Positions 18,917 to 28,547 of a stretch of DNA of 64,000 nucleotides are shown in pieces. A model generated the notes under the pieces. It worked only from the letters and a program-made list of their open reading frames with translations, had not been told where the DNA came from and did not search any database. The translations under genes were made by a program, and so were the position numbers. How positions within the stretch are numbered: the first letter of the stretch is position 1; every line of letters starts with the position of its first letter. Source of the DNA: Ralstonia pickettii (GTDB lineage: Bacteria > Pseudomonadota > Gammaproteobacteria > Burkholderiales > Burkholderiaceae); NCBI RefSeq assembly GCF_000607165.1, contig NZ_JFZG01000025.1, positions 124,001 to 188,000 on the forward strand, in the 5' to 3' direction.

Positions 18917-20340
18917 GCTTGTAGCTCCGACGGATAGTGGCGTCGCACAGACTGGACAAACTCGGCCAGCCCTCGGCCATGCCCGCAAAGGCTGGTCGCT
19001 TCCAAGGCCTCAATCAAGCGGCGGAAGCGGTCCGCATCGATTGGTAGACGGTTGGCCGCCGCATCTGCCATGGCTGCCAGAACGGGCACACCAAGATGAC
19101 AGGGCGTGCACTTGCCACAAGACTCGCGAGCGCCAAAGCGCAAGACCTGCGCAACGATGCGTGGGATGGATGAGTCGTCGGCAAACGCGATGACGCCGCC
19201 GTGCCCCACGGCACAGTCGATGGACTGCATCTCTTCGTAGCCAAGCCGGATGTTGAGCAATGTCGGCGGGACAATGCCGGCCAGAGGCCCCCCGACCATC
19301 AACCCCTTCAGCTTGCCACGCCGCAACCCTTGACCGAGCCGCTCGACCACATCCGCCAGACTGATGCCGAACTCGACTTCGTAGAGCCCGGGGCGGCGAA
19401 ACAGAGAGTTCAGAGACAACAACTTGGTCCCTCGGCTGTTTGAGAAACCGAGGGCGGCATAGGCGGCCGCGCCATGGGTCACGATCCAGGGAATCGCGCA
19501 CAAGGTCTCAACGTTGTGCACGAGAGTGGGAGCGCCAAACAGTCCGCGCTCGCTGATCTGTGGTGGTCGTGGCCGCACTTCCGGGCGTCGACCTTCCAGC
19601 GCGTTCAGCAGTGAAGTTTCTTCTCCGCAGATGTAGGCACCCTGCCCCACGACCAGTTCAAGCTCGAGTGTCGGGCCGAGCCAGCTGGCCGCGCGCGCCT
19701 GTTCCAACGCATGCGACACGACGCGCACCGCTTCCGGATACTCTTTGCGGATGTAGATGTAACCGCGTCGCGCGCCTACGGCGTGTGCGGCAATCGCGGT
19801 GGCCTCAATGACGCGAAACGGGTCATCTTCCAGCAAGAACCGATCAGAGAACGCCCCGGGGTCACCTTCGTCCGCGTTGACGACCACATACTTGGTTTGG
19901 GCGCGTGCGTTGGCAACGGCTTGCCATTTGATGCCAGCGGGGAATGCGGCGCCGCCTCGCCCTCGCAATCGGGACGCCTCCACCATGTTCACCAAAGCTT
20001 GCGGCGCCATCTGCCGAGCCTTTTCGAGCGCGGCCCCGTCGCTACGATAGGTCGGCAGATCACGCACGCCACCCCGCAGCACGTTGCCCAGCAGAACTGG
20101 CTGGCTGGCATGTTGGCCGACGTGCGGTCGAATATCGTGCATGCCGTCACTTGGTGCGTCATAGCACTTGCCAAGGCAGTAGAGCGCAGGTGTCTGTGTG
20201 GCCGCGATCTGCCAGAGGTCTGGCCTATCAGCGCGAGCAGCGAAGCACGCCAACCCCGCACAAGCGCACTCGCTGATCGCAGTGTGCTCAAGGTGATAAA
20301 AGCCGCTCGGGGCCAGATGCCGTTGCCGTGGCATCTTCAT
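18904..20340 (-). CDS. formate dehydrogenase beta subunit, NuoE-like + NuoF-like fusion
   Basis: Diaphorase subunit passing electrons from the alpha subunit to NAD+ via FMN. About 478 residues from the preferred ATG at 20340 (MKMPRQRHLAPSGFY). The N-terminal ~70 residues carry ECACAGLACF and CLGKCYDAP, a shortened NuoE/FdsG-like [2Fe-2S] thioredoxin-fold site. The NuoF part follows: GRGGAAFPAG (FMN), NADEGDPGAFSDR (NADH), YICGEETSLLNALEG, and the C-terminal [4Fe-4S] ESCGKCTPC plus SLCGHG. The frame stays open to 20652 with ATGs at 20487 and 20520, and no strong ribosome binding site distinguishes them, so the N terminus is uncertain. Confidence 0.9.
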   Translation of the reverse strand: MKMPRQRHLAPSGFYHLEHTAISECACAGLACFAARADRPDLWQIAATQTPALYCLGKCYDAPSDGMHDIRPHVGQHASQPVLLGNVLRGGVRDLPTYRSDGAALEKARQMAPQALVNMVEASRLRGRGGAAFPAGIKWQAVANARAQTKYVVVNADEGDPGAFSDRFLLEDDPFRVIEATAIAAHAVGARRGYIYIRKEYPEAVRVVSHALEQARAASWLGPTLELELVVGQGAYICGEETSLLNALEGRRPEVRPRPPQISERGLFGAPTLVHNVETLCAIPWIVTHGAAAYAALGFSNSRGTKLLSLNSLFRRPGLYEVEFGISLADVVERLGQGLRRGKLKGLMVGGPLAGIVPPTLLNIRLGYEEMQSIDCAVGHGGVIAFADDSSIPRIVAQVLRFGARESCGKCTPCHLGVPVLAAMADAAANRLPIDADRFRRLIEALEATSLCGHGRGLAEFVQSVRRHYPSELQAWCD

Positions 20341-20854
20341 GGCCTGGCTGGAATCTCGGTTCGTGAGCGACGTCGGCGTGGCCTCTGGGGTAGACACGAC
20401 GTCGCTGCCGTTAGCCTGGTTCGCGCCTCCCCGCCGTTTATGCCGGTGCAGGCGCCTGCGCAGCACGTCTCGCATAACTGGCTTCATCTTCGTGGCCGAA
20501 CAATGGAAGGACAGAATCATTGTTCGCCAGCCTAGCGCGCGCAGCTTGATGCCGGTCAAGCCGCCGGTTGATACCGAGTCATTACGGTGCTGCCGAAAGG
20601 TCGGATTGGTGTTTTGCGAGGCACATTTTTTCGAGAAATTCCCGCTGGCCATGCGACGCCCTGGCCGCCGTAAATGCTCGGCCTTTCTCTGACAGAAACG
20701 TCCGGGCTGCCCGTGTCCGTGCGGAGTCTCTCAGCGCTTTCATGATCTGCCGCGCGACTTCCGCACCTGTGTGCTGCTTATGCCCGTTGAATGGGCACCA
20801 TCCCGCTTTCCGTTATGTGCCTGCAAGCCTATATTTGGCCTCAGGGGGGGCACG
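20341..20854. other. divergent regulatory region formate dehydrogenase / acetyl-CoA synthetase
   Basis: A 514-bp gap (less if the beta subunit starts further upstream). It holds a perfect FNR-type box at 20544-20557. Near acsA there is a TATATT at 20830-20835, 20 bp before the ATG, which could be a -10 element, but no FNR box stands 31 bp from it. I see no gene here. Confidence 0.6.
20544..20557 (-). promoter_or_regulatory. FNR-type box, formate dehydrogenase operon (probable)
   Basis: TTGATGCCGGTCAA, perfect TTGAT-N4-GTCAA. At the 31-bp offset the minus strand reads CAATGA, and AATGAT at 32 bp, a better -10; the plus strand reads ATTACG. The minus orientation toward formate dehydrogenase is therefore favoured, but this is the weakest promoter fit of the set. 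Confidence 0.6.
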
Positions 20855-22621
20855 ATGGACACGTCACCGATCATCCACAAAACCGCTGACGACTGGCGTG
20901 TCGAACCAAACCTTGTCGACTATGAAGCCGAGTGCCGCAGCTTTTCTTGGGACGCCATCGGTCGTGAGTTGACGGGCCTGCCTTCCGGGGTGGTCAACAT
21001 TGCGTGGCATGCAGTGGACCGCCACGCAGTCGATGGTGCCGGCGAGCGAATTGCGTTCCGCTTCCTCGCTGCTGACACGCCCGGCCGCCCGGTCAGCTAC
21101 GCACAATTGCGCACGCAGACCAACCGCTTTTGCAACGCACTGCGCGCGCTGGGCGTTGGCAAGGCCGATCGGCTCTTCATCCTCTCGGGGCGTATTCCGG
21201 AACTCTATATCGGCCTGTTGGGCGCCCTGAAGAATGGCACGGTGGTCTGCCCTCTGTTTTCCGCTTTTGGCCCCGAGCCTATTGCCACCCGCGTCAACCT
21301 CGGTACGGGCACCGTGCTACTGACAACCGATGCCCTCTATGCACGCAAGATTGCCAAGTGGCGCGACCGCATGCCAAGTCTCAAACATGTGCTGCTGGTG
21401 GCGGAGGACGGCGGCACGACGTCTGAGCCTGGCACGCTTGATGTCGCTTCTCTGCTGCGCAGCGCATCGGACCTGTGCGAGATCACGCCGACTACGGCCG
21501 AGGACATTGCGCTGCTGCATTTCACTAGCGGCACCACCGGCACCCCGAAGGGCGCGGTCCATGTGCATGGTGCAGTCGCGACGCACTGGGCAACGGGCAA
21601 GTACGCGCTGGACCTGCACGCCACCGATATCTACTGGTGTACCGCCGATCCTGGCTGGGTGACCGGCACCTCTTACGGCACCATTGCCCCGCTGCTGCAT
21701 GGCGTGACCTCGGTCGTGGACCAGGAGGAATTTGATGCTGAACGCTGGTACGGCATCCTGCGCAACGAACGTGTCAGCGTCTGGTACACCGCGCCAACCG
21801 CGATCCGCATGCTGATGAAAGCGGGCGCGGACACGGCAAAGCGATACCCGCTCACACAGCTTCGCTTCATCGCCAGCGTCGGTGAGCCATTGAACCCGGA
21901 GGCTGTCTGGTGGGGCAAAGAGGTGCTGGGGCTGCCAATCCACGATAACTGGTGGCAAACCGAGACGGGCGGCATCATGATCGCCAACACGCCAGCGTTC
22001 GACATCAAACCAGGATCGATGGGCCGGCCCCTGCCCGGCATTGAAGCCGCGATTGTGCGGCACCGTGAAGATGGCGGTGTAGAGGTCATCAATGAGCCCA
22101 ACATGCAAGGGGAGCTCGCGCTCAAACGAGGGTGGCCGTCCATGTTCCGAGGCTATCTCAACAATGAAGAGCGCTATCGAAAGTGTTTTGTCGGCGACTG
22201 GTATCTGACTGGTGATCTAGCTGAGCGCGATGCAGACGGCTATTACTGGTTCGTTGGCCGCGCCGACGATGTCATCAAGTCCGCCGGGCACCTGATCGGC
22301 CCCTTTGAGGTCGAAAGCGCACTGATGGAGCATCCGGCTGTGGCCGAAGCCGGCGTGATCGGCATGCCGGACCCGATCATTGGGGAGCGGGTTAAGGCCT
22401 TTGTCTCGCTCAACCAAGGGTTCGAGCCCACCGAAGCACTGCGCATGGAATTGCTTGCGCACGCCAGGACGCGCCTGGGTGCTGCGGTCGCCCCTAAAGA
22501 GATCGCCTTTCAGGAACAACTCCCACGCACACGCAGCGGCAAGATCATGCGGCGCTTGCTGAAAGCCCGAGAGCTCGGCCTTCCCGAGGGCGATACATCA
22601 ACGCTGGAGGGTGGAACATGA
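20855..22621 (+). CDS. acsA: acetyl-CoA synthetase (short AcsA type)
   Basis: AMP-forming acyl-CoA synthetase, 588 residues, like Bacillus AcsA. The AMP-binding P-loop-like motif is [14 protein letters not shown] (about 229-242); WWQTETGG and [20 protein letters not shown] follow, and the C-terminal catalytic lysine lies in [10 protein letters not shown], the site acetylated in relatives. Activates acetate (perhaps propionate) to acetyl-CoA in the cytoplasm. Start at 20855 after CAGGGGGGGCACG. The stop overlaps the next gene's start (ATGA), making it the first gene of a five-gene operon with pyruvate/acetoin dehydrogenase parts. Confidence 0.93.
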   Translation: MDTSPIIHKTADDWRVEPNLVDYEAECRSFSWDAIGRELTGLPSGVVNIAWHAVDRHAVDGAGERIAFRFLAADTPGRPVSYAQLRTQTNRFCNALRALGVGKADRLFILSGRIPELYIGLLGALKNGTVVCPLFSAFGPEPIATRVNLGTGTVLLTTDALYARKIAKWRDRMPSLKHVLLVAEDGGTTSEPGTLDVASLLRSASDLCEITPTTAEDIALLHFTSGTTGTPKGAVHVHGAVATHWATGKYALDLHATDIYWCTADPGWVTGTSYGTIAPLLHGVTSVVDQEEFDAERWYGILRNERVSVWYTAPTAIRMLMKAGADTAKRYPLTQLRFIASVGEPLNPEAVWWGKEVLGLPIHDNWWQTETGGIMIANTPAFDIKPGSMGRPLPGIEAAIVRHREDGGVEVINEPNMQGELALKRGWPSMFRGYLNNEERYRKCFVGDWYLTGDLAERDADGYYWFVGRADDVIKSAGHLIGPFEVESALMEHPAVAEAGVIGMPDPIIGERVKAFVSLNQGFEPTEALRMELLAHARTRLGAAVAPKEIAFQEQLPRTRSGKIMRRLLKARELGLPEGDTSTLEGGT

Positions 22622-23640
22622 CCGTCATCGACCATCCGCCACCGCCGCCGCCTACAGGGCCTGTCCCCTACGACCGAGCCTTCGCACAGGCGCTGCTGCG
22701 CGACATGATGCGCATTCGCCGTTTTGAGGAGAAATGCGCGGAGCTTTATGGGGCGGGCAAGATACGCGGCTTCCTGCACCTATACATCGGCGAGGAAGCC
22801 GTTGGCGTGGGTGCCTTGCGTGCGTTATGCGCGGAGGACAACGTCGTTGCGACCTACCGTGAACATGGCCATGCCCTGGTGCGTGGCATGGACATGGGTG
22901 TGCTGATGGCCGAAATGTACGGCAAGTGCGAGGGCTGCGCCCGCGGACGCGGTGGGTCCATGCACCTGTTTGACCGCAAGACCCGACTGTTTGGTGGCAA
23001 CGCCATTGTTGGCGGGGGGCTGCCCATCTCGGTGGGTCTGGCGTTGGCGGAGAAGATGCAAGGCGCCAACCGTATCACCGCCTGCTTCTTCGGTGACGGT
23101 GCGGTGGCTGAAGGCGCGTTTCATGAGTCGATGAATCTGGCCGCGCTGTGGAGGCTCCCCTTGCTTTTCTGCTGTGAGAACAACCTCTATGCCATGGGCA
23201 CCGCCTTGGAACACCATCAGGCGCAGACCGACCTGTGCGCTAAGGCCGCTTCCTACGCCATGCCTGCGAAGTTTGTGGACGGCATGGATATCGTCGCCGT
23301 TCATGAGGCCGCGAAAGACGCCGTCGCGTATGTCAGAAGCGGCGCCGGGCCAGCCTTCCTGGAGTTTCGTACGTACCGCTTTCGGGCTCACTCGATGTAC
23401 GACCCTGACCTCTACAGGCAAGCGGCGGAGGTTGAAGCCTGGAAGGCACTCGGTCCAATCCACACGTTCACGGAGCGCCTGAAGGCCGAGGGGAAATTGG
23501 CTGAAGACGAGTTTCTTGCCCTCGATGCTGCGATCAATGCCGAAGTGGCCAAAGCTGAGGCCTTCGCGGACGCTGGCACCTGGGAAGCCGAAGAAAACTT
23601 GCTGAAGGACCTCTACACGCCTGCCGGAGCCGCGCCATGA
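22618..23640 (+). CDS. pyruvate/acetoin dehydrogenase E1 component alpha
   Basis: Thiamine-diphosphate-dependent decarboxylase alpha chain, 340 residues. The TPP motif runs from [15 protein letters not shown] (about 158-172) to ENNLYAMGT (about 186-194). [10 protein letters not shown] and the phosphorylation-loop-like [10 protein letters not shown] are as in PDH-E1alpha/AcoA. It pairs with the next gene to form the E1 heterotetramer. Overlaps both neighbours by 4 nt, showing tight translational coupling. Pyruvate, acetoin or a branched 2-oxo acid are possible substrates; the acsA neighbour favours acetyl-CoA formation. Confidence 0.92.
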   Translation: MTVIDHPPPPPPTGPVPYDRAFAQALLRDMMRIRRFEEKCAELYGAGKIRGFLHLYIGEEAVGVGALRALCAEDNVVATYREHGHALVRGMDMGVLMAEMYGKCEGCARGRGGSMHLFDRKTRLFGGNAIVGGGLPISVGLALAEKMQGANRITACFFGDGAVAEGAFHESMNLAALWRLPLLFCCENNLYAMGTALEHHQAQTDLCAKAASYAMPAKFVDGMDIVAVHEAAKDAVAYVRSGAGPAFLEFRTYRFRAHSMYDPDLYRQAAEVEAWKALGPIHTFTERLKAEGKLAEDEFLALDAAINAEVAKAEAFADAGTWEAEENLLKDLYTPAGAAP

Positions 23641-24611
23641 GCCGCCGCCTCAGTTACCGCGACGCGTTGCGCGAAGCCTTGCGGGAAGCGCTCCTCGGTG
23701 ATCCGCGCGTGTTCCTCATGGGCGAGGATGTCGGCCGGTATGGCGGCTCCTACGCAGTTTCCAAAGGGCTGCTGGCCGAGTTTGGTCCCGAGCGCATCCG
23801 CGATACACCGCTCTCGGAACTCGGATTCACTGGTGCCGGCATCGGTGCGGCACTGGGGGGCATGCGACCTATCGTCGAGGTGATGACAGTCAATTTCAGC
23901 CTGCTGGCTCTCGATCAGATCGTGAACACAGCTGCGCTATACCGGCACATGTCGGGCGGACAGTTCTCGGTGCCGCTGGTCATTCGCATGGCCACGGGCG
24001 CTGGTCGCCAAGTGGCCGCACAACACTCGCACAGCTTCGAAGGCTGGTATGCCGGAATTCCAGGGCTCAAGGTGGTGGCCCCCGCCACAATCGAGGACGC
24101 ACGCGGCATGCTTGCACCCGCCTTGGCCGATCCTGACCCCGTACTGATCTTCGAACATGCCGCGCTTTACAACATGGAAGACGAACTTCCCGATGTCAGT
24201 GCGGTTGACATCCGCTCTGCCTGCATCCGGCGACCCGGAAAGGACGTGTCGATCATCACTTACGGTGGTTCACTCCACAAGGCGCTGCAAGCAGCCGAAA
24301 CGCTTGCTGCCGGAGGCATTTCCGCCGAGGTGATTGACCTGCGCTCGTCGCGCCCGCTGGACGATGCCACGATCATGATGTCGGTCGCCAAATGCCGTCG
24401 TGCGGTCATCGTTGACGAAGGATGGCGCAGCGTCAGCCTGGCCTCCGAAATCATGGCGCGCATTGGCGAGCAGGTGTTCTACGAGTTGGACGCGCCGGTG
24501 GCCCGGGTCTGTACTGCCGAGGTGCCGATTCCTTACGCAAAGCACATGGAAGAAGCCGCACTACCGCAGCCAAACCGGATCGTCGATGCGGTCAAGCAGA
24601 TGCTGGCATGA
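23637..24611 (+). CDS. pyruvate/acetoin dehydrogenase E1 component beta
   Basis: Beta chain of the E1 decarboxylase, 324 residues. Typical features: LRDALREAL-type N terminus, [18 protein letters not shown] (about 31-48), [20 protein letters not shown], and the C-terminal domain [18 protein letters not shown] and [16 protein letters not shown]. Overlaps the alpha gene by ATGA and is 37 bp from the E2 gene. Same cytoplasmic complex. Confidence 0.92.
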   Translation: MSRRLSYRDALREALREALLGDPRVFLMGEDVGRYGGSYAVSKGLLAEFGPERIRDTPLSELGFTGAGIGAALGGMRPIVEVMTVNFSLLALDQIVNTAALYRHMSGGQFSVPLVIRMATGAGRQVAAQHSHSFEGWYAGIPGLKVVAPATIEDARGMLAPALADPDPVLIFEHAALYNMEDELPDVSAVDIRSACIRRPGKDVSIITYGGSLHKALQAAETLAAGGISAEVIDLRSSRPLDDATIMMSVAKCRRAVIVDEGWRSVSLASEIMARIGEQVFYELDAPVARVCTAEVPIPYAKHMEEAALPQPNRIVDAVKQMLA

Positions 24612-24648
24612 CGGTCCCTTCAAGCGCTGCGACCTCCGTGGAGACCGC

Positions 24649-25785
24649 ATGATCGAATTTACGCTGCCCGCTCTGGGCGCCGACATGGACGAGGGCACGC
24701 TGCTCGAATGGCTGATCAAGCCCGGCGACACCGTGAAGAAAGGCCAGATCGTTGCCGTGGTCGACACAAGCAAGGCGGCGATCGACATCGAGAGCTGGCA
24801 CGAAGGCACCGTTGCCGAATTACTGGTTGAGCCTGGCACGAAGGTTCCCGTCGGGACGTTGATGGCAACATTCCTGGAACCGGGCGAAGCGCCTGCTGCC
24901 ATCGCGCATTCGCGCAAGATTCCGGCGGCTACGGGCTCACAACCATCCTCGGGGCGGCGCCAAATGGTCTCACCCGCTGCTCGCCAGGCTGCGCGCCAGC
25001 GCGGCATCGACATCGGCTCCATTGTCGGCACGGGCCCCGAAGGCGCCGTCACGCTGGCCGACGTTGAGCATGCCGCGCGAGAAAGCGGCACCGCCGGCAC
25101 CGCCTCAAGCGACAAATCAGCCGACATACGCAAGACCATTGCTGCCGCAATGACGCGATCCAAACGCGAGATCCCGCACTACTACGTCGCCGAAACCATT
25201 CCCTTGGCGACCATGTTGGCTTGGCTTGCAAAGGAGAACAGTGAGCGCCCCTTGGCGGAACGTCTATTGCCAGCCATCGCTCTCATCAAGGCCGTTGCCC
25301 TGTCACTCAAGCAGTTTCCCGAGTTCAATGGCTTCTTTCGCGATGGTGCCTTCCAAGCGGCAACTGCCGTCCACGTTGGGGTGGCAATCTCGTTGCGGCA
25401 AGGCGGGCTGGTAGCGCCAGCGCTATTGGACGCTCATGCGAAACCTCTCACACAGTTGATGCAAGAACTGACCGATCTGGTAAGGCGCTGCCGGGCCGGA
25501 TCATTGAGAAGCTCCGAGATATCCGAACCCACAATCACCGTGACCAACCTCGGTGACCAGGGTGTCGCGCAGGTGTTCGGCATCATCTATCCGCCGCAGG
25601 TGGCGTTGGTAGGTTTTGGCCGCATAGCCGAGCAGCCGTGGGCAGAAAACGGCAAGTTGAAGGTCATGCCTGCTGTTACGGCAAGCCTATCGGCAGATCA
25701 CAGGGTGTCTGACGGGCATCGCGGCGCCCTATTCCTGACCGAATTACGCGAACGGTTGCAGCATCCGGAGGCATTTGATCAATGA
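24649..25785 (+). CDS. dihydrolipoamide acyltransferase (E2)
   Basis: E2 core of the 2-oxo acid dehydrogenase complex, 378 residues: a single lipoyl domain with the lipoylated lysine in DTSKAAID (about 37-44), a peripheral subunit-binding domain SPAARQAARQRGIDIGSI (about 105-122) and a catalytic domain ending with the active-site SADHRVSDGHRG. Start at 24649 follows GTGGAGACCGC; the open frame to 24400 lies inside the E1beta gene. No E3 (lipoamide dehydrogenase) gene is in the window, so E3 must be supplied from elsewhere. Overlaps the acyl-carrier-protein gene by ATGA. Confidence 0.93.
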   Translation: MIEFTLPALGADMDEGTLLEWLIKPGDTVKKGQIVAVVDTSKAAIDIESWHEGTVAELLVEPGTKVPVGTLMATFLEPGEAPAAIAHSRKIPAATGSQPSSGRRQMVSPAARQAARQRGIDIGSIVGTGPEGAVTLADVEHAARESGTAGTASSDKSADIRKTIAAAMTRSKREIPHYYVAETIPLATMLAWLAKENSERPLAERLLPAIALIKAVALSLKQFPEFNGFFRDGAFQAATAVHVGVAISLRQGGLVAPALLDAHAKPLTQLMQELTDLVRRCRAGSLRSSEISEPTITVTNLGDQGVAQVFGIIYPPQVALVGFGRIAEQPWAENGKLKVMPAVTASLSADHRVSDGHRGALFLTELRERLQHPEAFDQ

Positions 25786-26042
25786 GCGACGCAGAAATTC
25801 GCGCGATCGTGCTTGCGGCACTCCTTGCAATCGCCCCCGAAATCGACACCGCCGAACTCCGCCCCGACCGACCATTGCGCAGACAGGTGGATCTCGACTC
25901 GATGGATTGGCTGAATTTCCTGTTGGGATTGCACGACAAACTCAAGGTTGAGATTCCCGAATCCGACTATGCGCGCCTGGTAACGCTGGATGATGTCGTC
26001 GCGTATCTCGTCAGGGCACGAGAAACCTCGTATGGCCAGTAG
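25782..26042 (+). CDS. acyl carrier protein in dehydrogenase operon
   Basis: An 86-residue acyl-carrier-protein-like protein. The four-helix pattern is apparent and the phosphopantetheine-accepting serine is in VDLDSMDWLNF (about residue 40). The last part, LDDVVAYLVRARE, matches the C-terminal ACP helix. Overlap with the E2 stop (ATGA) makes it part of the acs-E1-E2 operon. An ACP here is unexpected: it could carry the acetyl or acyl group from E2, support octanoyl/lipoyl supply, or serve an unknown synthesis. The role is not established by the sequence. Confidence 0.85.
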   Translation: MSDAEIRAIVLAALLAIAPEIDTAELRPDRPLRRQVDLDSMDWLNFLLGLHDKLKVEIPESDYARLVTLDDVVAYLVRARETSYGQ

Positions 26043-26058
26043 ACCTTGCCTGTTACCA

Positions 26059-26088
26059 ACAACCGCAGGCGCTGCCACAGCCGGTTGT
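26059..26088. terminator. possible terminator between convergent genes
   Basis: ACAACCG and CGGTTGT, a 7-bp stem with a 16-nt loop, at the meeting point of the ACP gene and the hibernation-factor gene. There is no T-run, so this is tentative. Confidence 0.3.
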
Positions 26089-26408
26089 CATGCAGCGCAT
26101 CGGCGTTTCGATCCCGCTGCTCTGACCATTTCATGCATGTCCCGAAGGGCATTGAGAAGCGCGACATACACGTCCACATCAGATGCCTGGTCGATTGCAA
26201 GCTCCTGCCCTTGCATCTTCACCTCGACGTGAACGAAATAGGGACCGCCGCAAAGCGGTTCGGCTCTTTCGGAAGCCAACCTCACGCTGCACCTTTCGAC
26301 GCTGCATGGCAGACCATTGAGCTTGTTGAAAAATCGCCTCACGGCTTCCTTGATGGCATCGGAGGGAGGCAGATGCCGGAACTGAATCTCGACTCGTCGA
26401 GTGTCCAT
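26088..26408 (-). CDS. HPF/RaiA-like ribosome hibernation factor 1
   Basis: A 106-residue protein like short hibernation-promoting factors: VEIQFRHLPPSDAIKEAVRRFFNKL opens with the beta strand then helix of the S30AE fold, and a basic patch and VHVEVKMQGQ strand follow. It is more divergent than the two other copies (30269 and 40474). It should bind the 30S decoding region and silence ribosomes in dormancy. Convergent with the ACP gene; its divergent partner is the MASE4 kinase. Upstream it has no FNR box but shares the 18-bp palindrome at 26663. Confidence 0.8.
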   Translation of the reverse strand: MDTRRVEIQFRHLPPSDAIKEAVRRFFNKLNGLPCSVERCSVRLASERAEPLCGGPYFVHVEVKMQGQELAIDQASDVDVYVALLNALRDMHEMVRAAGSKRRCAA

Positions 26409-26765
26409 GATCTAGACGAATATAAAACCGAAGTTCAACAGCGAAGCGGAACCAATCGGGGGGTTCTCTTGCGGATGAACCAGTTGATCAGGCAGCGATC
26501 GCGCGCTCGACTTCATGCCTCGCTTCAGGCTAACCAGCGGAATATCTGCGCTGCCTCATATTGATACGCTTGCTTGCAAGCTAAGGTTGAAGCCTACAGA
26601 GGTGAGTCAACGCGAGTAAGCAGCCTGGGATGAAATGCACATCAGCCCGATGGCGCTCTCCATGTCAGGAAAACCTGACAAGGTCCGAAGCCAGCGCGCG
26701 CGGTCAAGCCCCACATTTCGGAAAAGCGTGCCGCGTGCGCCGGTTCTAGTTATCGGAGAGTGATT
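26409..26765. other. divergent regulatory region hibernation factor 1 / histidine kinase 1
   Basis: A 357-bp gap with no gene seen. It contains the best-spaced TGTCAGG palindrome (26663-26680) and a 10-bp perfect palindrome GCTTGCAAGC (26572-26581). TTGAT occurs at 26494 and 26560 but without a matching right half, so no FNR box is called. Confidence 0.6.
26663..26680. promoter_or_regulatory. TGTCAGG-N4-CCTGACA palindrome, copy 2
   Basis: TGTCAGGAAAACCTGACA with perfect 7-bp arms. Its centre is 94 bp upstream of the kinase start (26766) and 263 bp upstream of the hibernation-factor start (26408). Confidence 0.75.
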
Positions 26766-28514
26766 TTGAGCGACCCCGGGAGCAATCCCCGCATCTTCCT
26801 GTCGACCGTCGTGCCGCGACCGAATCAGAAGCGGTTGGTCATGGCAGCAATGCTGGCGTCTGTCGTGGTCTTTGTGGCCGTATTGCCGTTCGCTCAGTGG
26901 CAACTGGCGCAAGTTTGGGGGTTCATTCCCGTCTATGAATCCGCGGTCGTCATCAACGATCTTGTCACCGCTGCGATGCTGGTCGGGCAGTTCACCCTGC
27001 TCCGCTCGCCGGGGTTGCTGGCGCTTTCATCCGGCTACTTCTTCACCGCCACGGTTGCGGCGGCGCACATGCTCAGTTTCCCCGGGCTGTTCTCTGCATC
27101 GGGGCTTCTGAATGCAGGCCCGCAAACGACAGCGTGGCTCTATATGTTCTGGCACGGCGGGTTTCCGCTCTCGCTGATCGCCTATGCCCTTCTGCAGGAA
27201 AACGAGCGCACGCGGCATATCCGGTTGCGGCACGCACTCTCCCCCGTTCTATGGGCGGCCGGCGTCGTACTGCTTTTGACTTACGGGCTGACTGCGCTGG
27301 CTACGCACCCATCGCTCTTGGCAGCCATCATGAGCGGGCACGGATATACCGGTGCAATGTCAACGACAGTCGGCATTGTGTGGATGCTCAATGTGCTGGC
27401 CGCTGCAATTCTGTGGCGGCACCGCGGCCACTCCCTGCTGAATCTATGGTGTGCAGTTGTCGCCGTCACATCGGCATTTGAAGTGGCACTGTCTGCCGTG
27501 TTCAACCACGGTCGGTTCGACCTCGGCTTCTACGCCGGCCGCGCCTACGGCCTTGTCGCGTCCAGTTTTGTCCTTGTCGCGCTGATCATCGAACATGCCA
27601 GGCTCTACGCCATGCTGGTGAAAGCACTGGATAACGAGAGCGCAGCGCGCGCACGCGCGTTGGAGAAGACGCAACAATTGAACGAAGCGAACGAGCATCT
27701 CGAACAGCGCGTCAAGGACCGCACCGCTCAACTCAGCGTCACGAACGGCGAGCTTCGACAGGAAATCATCGAGCGTAAGCGCGCCGAACAGGCGCTTGAG
27801 CGCTCGAGAGAGGAATTGCGTGAGTTGGCAACGATCAGTTCACGGGCCGGCGAAGAAGAGCGGCGGCGCATTTCCCGCGAGCTTCACGACGAGCTTGCCC
27901 AATCGCTGGCAGCGCTTAAGGTCGACATGCAGATGTTGGAGCACAAGCTTGACGCCACGAACAAGCCGGCTGCCGAACGCTTGAGTTCAATGGAGCAAGC
28001 TGTGGACGACATGATCGGTGCGACACGGCGGCTCGCTTCCGATTTGCGCCCGTCCATGCTCGACGATCTTGGTCTTGTACCTGCGTGCAGATGGCTCGTT
28101 GATTCGTTTCAACGGCGGCACCGTATTCGGTGCGAGCTGACGATTGCGCCCGAGCACTTTGAGCTACCCGAGCCTTTCGCATCCACTGTGTATCGCGTGC
28201 TGCAGGAGTGTCTGGTCAATGTCGCACGCCATGCTGGTGCGTCGGTTGTACAGGTGCGGCTGATCTATGAGGCCCCCACCGTCCAGCTTTCCGTGCGGGA
28301 CGATGGCATCGGCTTCGACCCTGCGCATCCGAGAAAAGACCTGTCTTTCGGGCTTGTTGGCTTGCGTGAGCGCGCCTATCTCGTACAAGGGAGCTTAAGC
28401 ATCGACTCATCGCCCGAAACCGGAACATTGATCGAACTGACCATTCCACAAACGATAGCCGCAACTCCGCAAACACGGCTGCCAGCAGCCGATGACCAAC
28501 CCAGGGCAATGTAG
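26766..28514 (+). CDS. MASE4-type sensor histidine kinase (HisKA_3)
   Basis: Membrane sensor kinase, 582 residues. The first ~270 residues contain about seven hydrophobic segments resembling the MASE4 sensor domain. A coiled coil follows (ARALEKTQQLNEANEHLEQRVKDRTAQL). The dimerisation/phospho-acceptor motif is RRISRELHDELAQSLAALKVDM (His at about 377), and the ATPase domain has YRVLQECLVNVARHAGAS and DDGIGFDPAH. The TTG at 26766 has GGAG seven bases upstream; the GTG at 26760 is too close to that site. It is convergent with its probable partner, the NarL-type regulator at 28548. The signal is unknown. Confidence 0.9.
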   Translation: MSDPGSNPRIFLSTVVPRPNQKRLVMAAMLASVVVFVAVLPFAQWQLAQVWGFIPVYESAVVINDLVTAAMLVGQFTLLRSPGLLALSSGYFFTATVAAAHMLSFPGLFSASGLLNAGPQTTAWLYMFWHGGFPLSLIAYALLQENERTRHIRLRHALSPVLWAAGVVLLLTYGLTALATHPSLLAAIMSGHGYTGAMSTTVGIVWMLNVLAAAILWRHRGHSLLNLWCAVVAVTSAFEVALSAVFNHGRFDLGFYAGRAYGLVASSFVLVALIIEHARLYAMLVKALDNESAARARALEKTQQLNEANEHLEQRVKDRTAQLSVTNGELRQEIIERKRAEQALERSREELRELATISSRAGEEERRRISRELHDELAQSLAALKVDMQMLEHKLDATNKPAAERLSSMEQAVDDMIGATRRLASDLRPSMLDDLGLVPACRWLVDSFQRRHRIRCELTIAPEHFELPEPFASTVYRVLQECLVNVARHAGASVVQVRLIYEAPTVQLSVRDDGIGFDPAHPRKDLSFGLVGLRERAYLVQGSLSIDSSPETGTLIELTIPQTIAATPQTRLPAADDQPRAM

Positions 28515-28547
28515 TTCGGCATTGCGGCACTGCTCGCTGCGGCCAGC

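Noticed and set aside
20566-20579. TTGATACCGAGTCA as a second FNR box near formate dehydrogenase
   Set aside because: The right half is shifted by one base, so the palindrome does not align.
20786-20808. Possible sigma-54 promoter before acsA
   Set aside because: GG and GC can be placed at the right spacing, but the TGGCAC and TTGC cores are not present.
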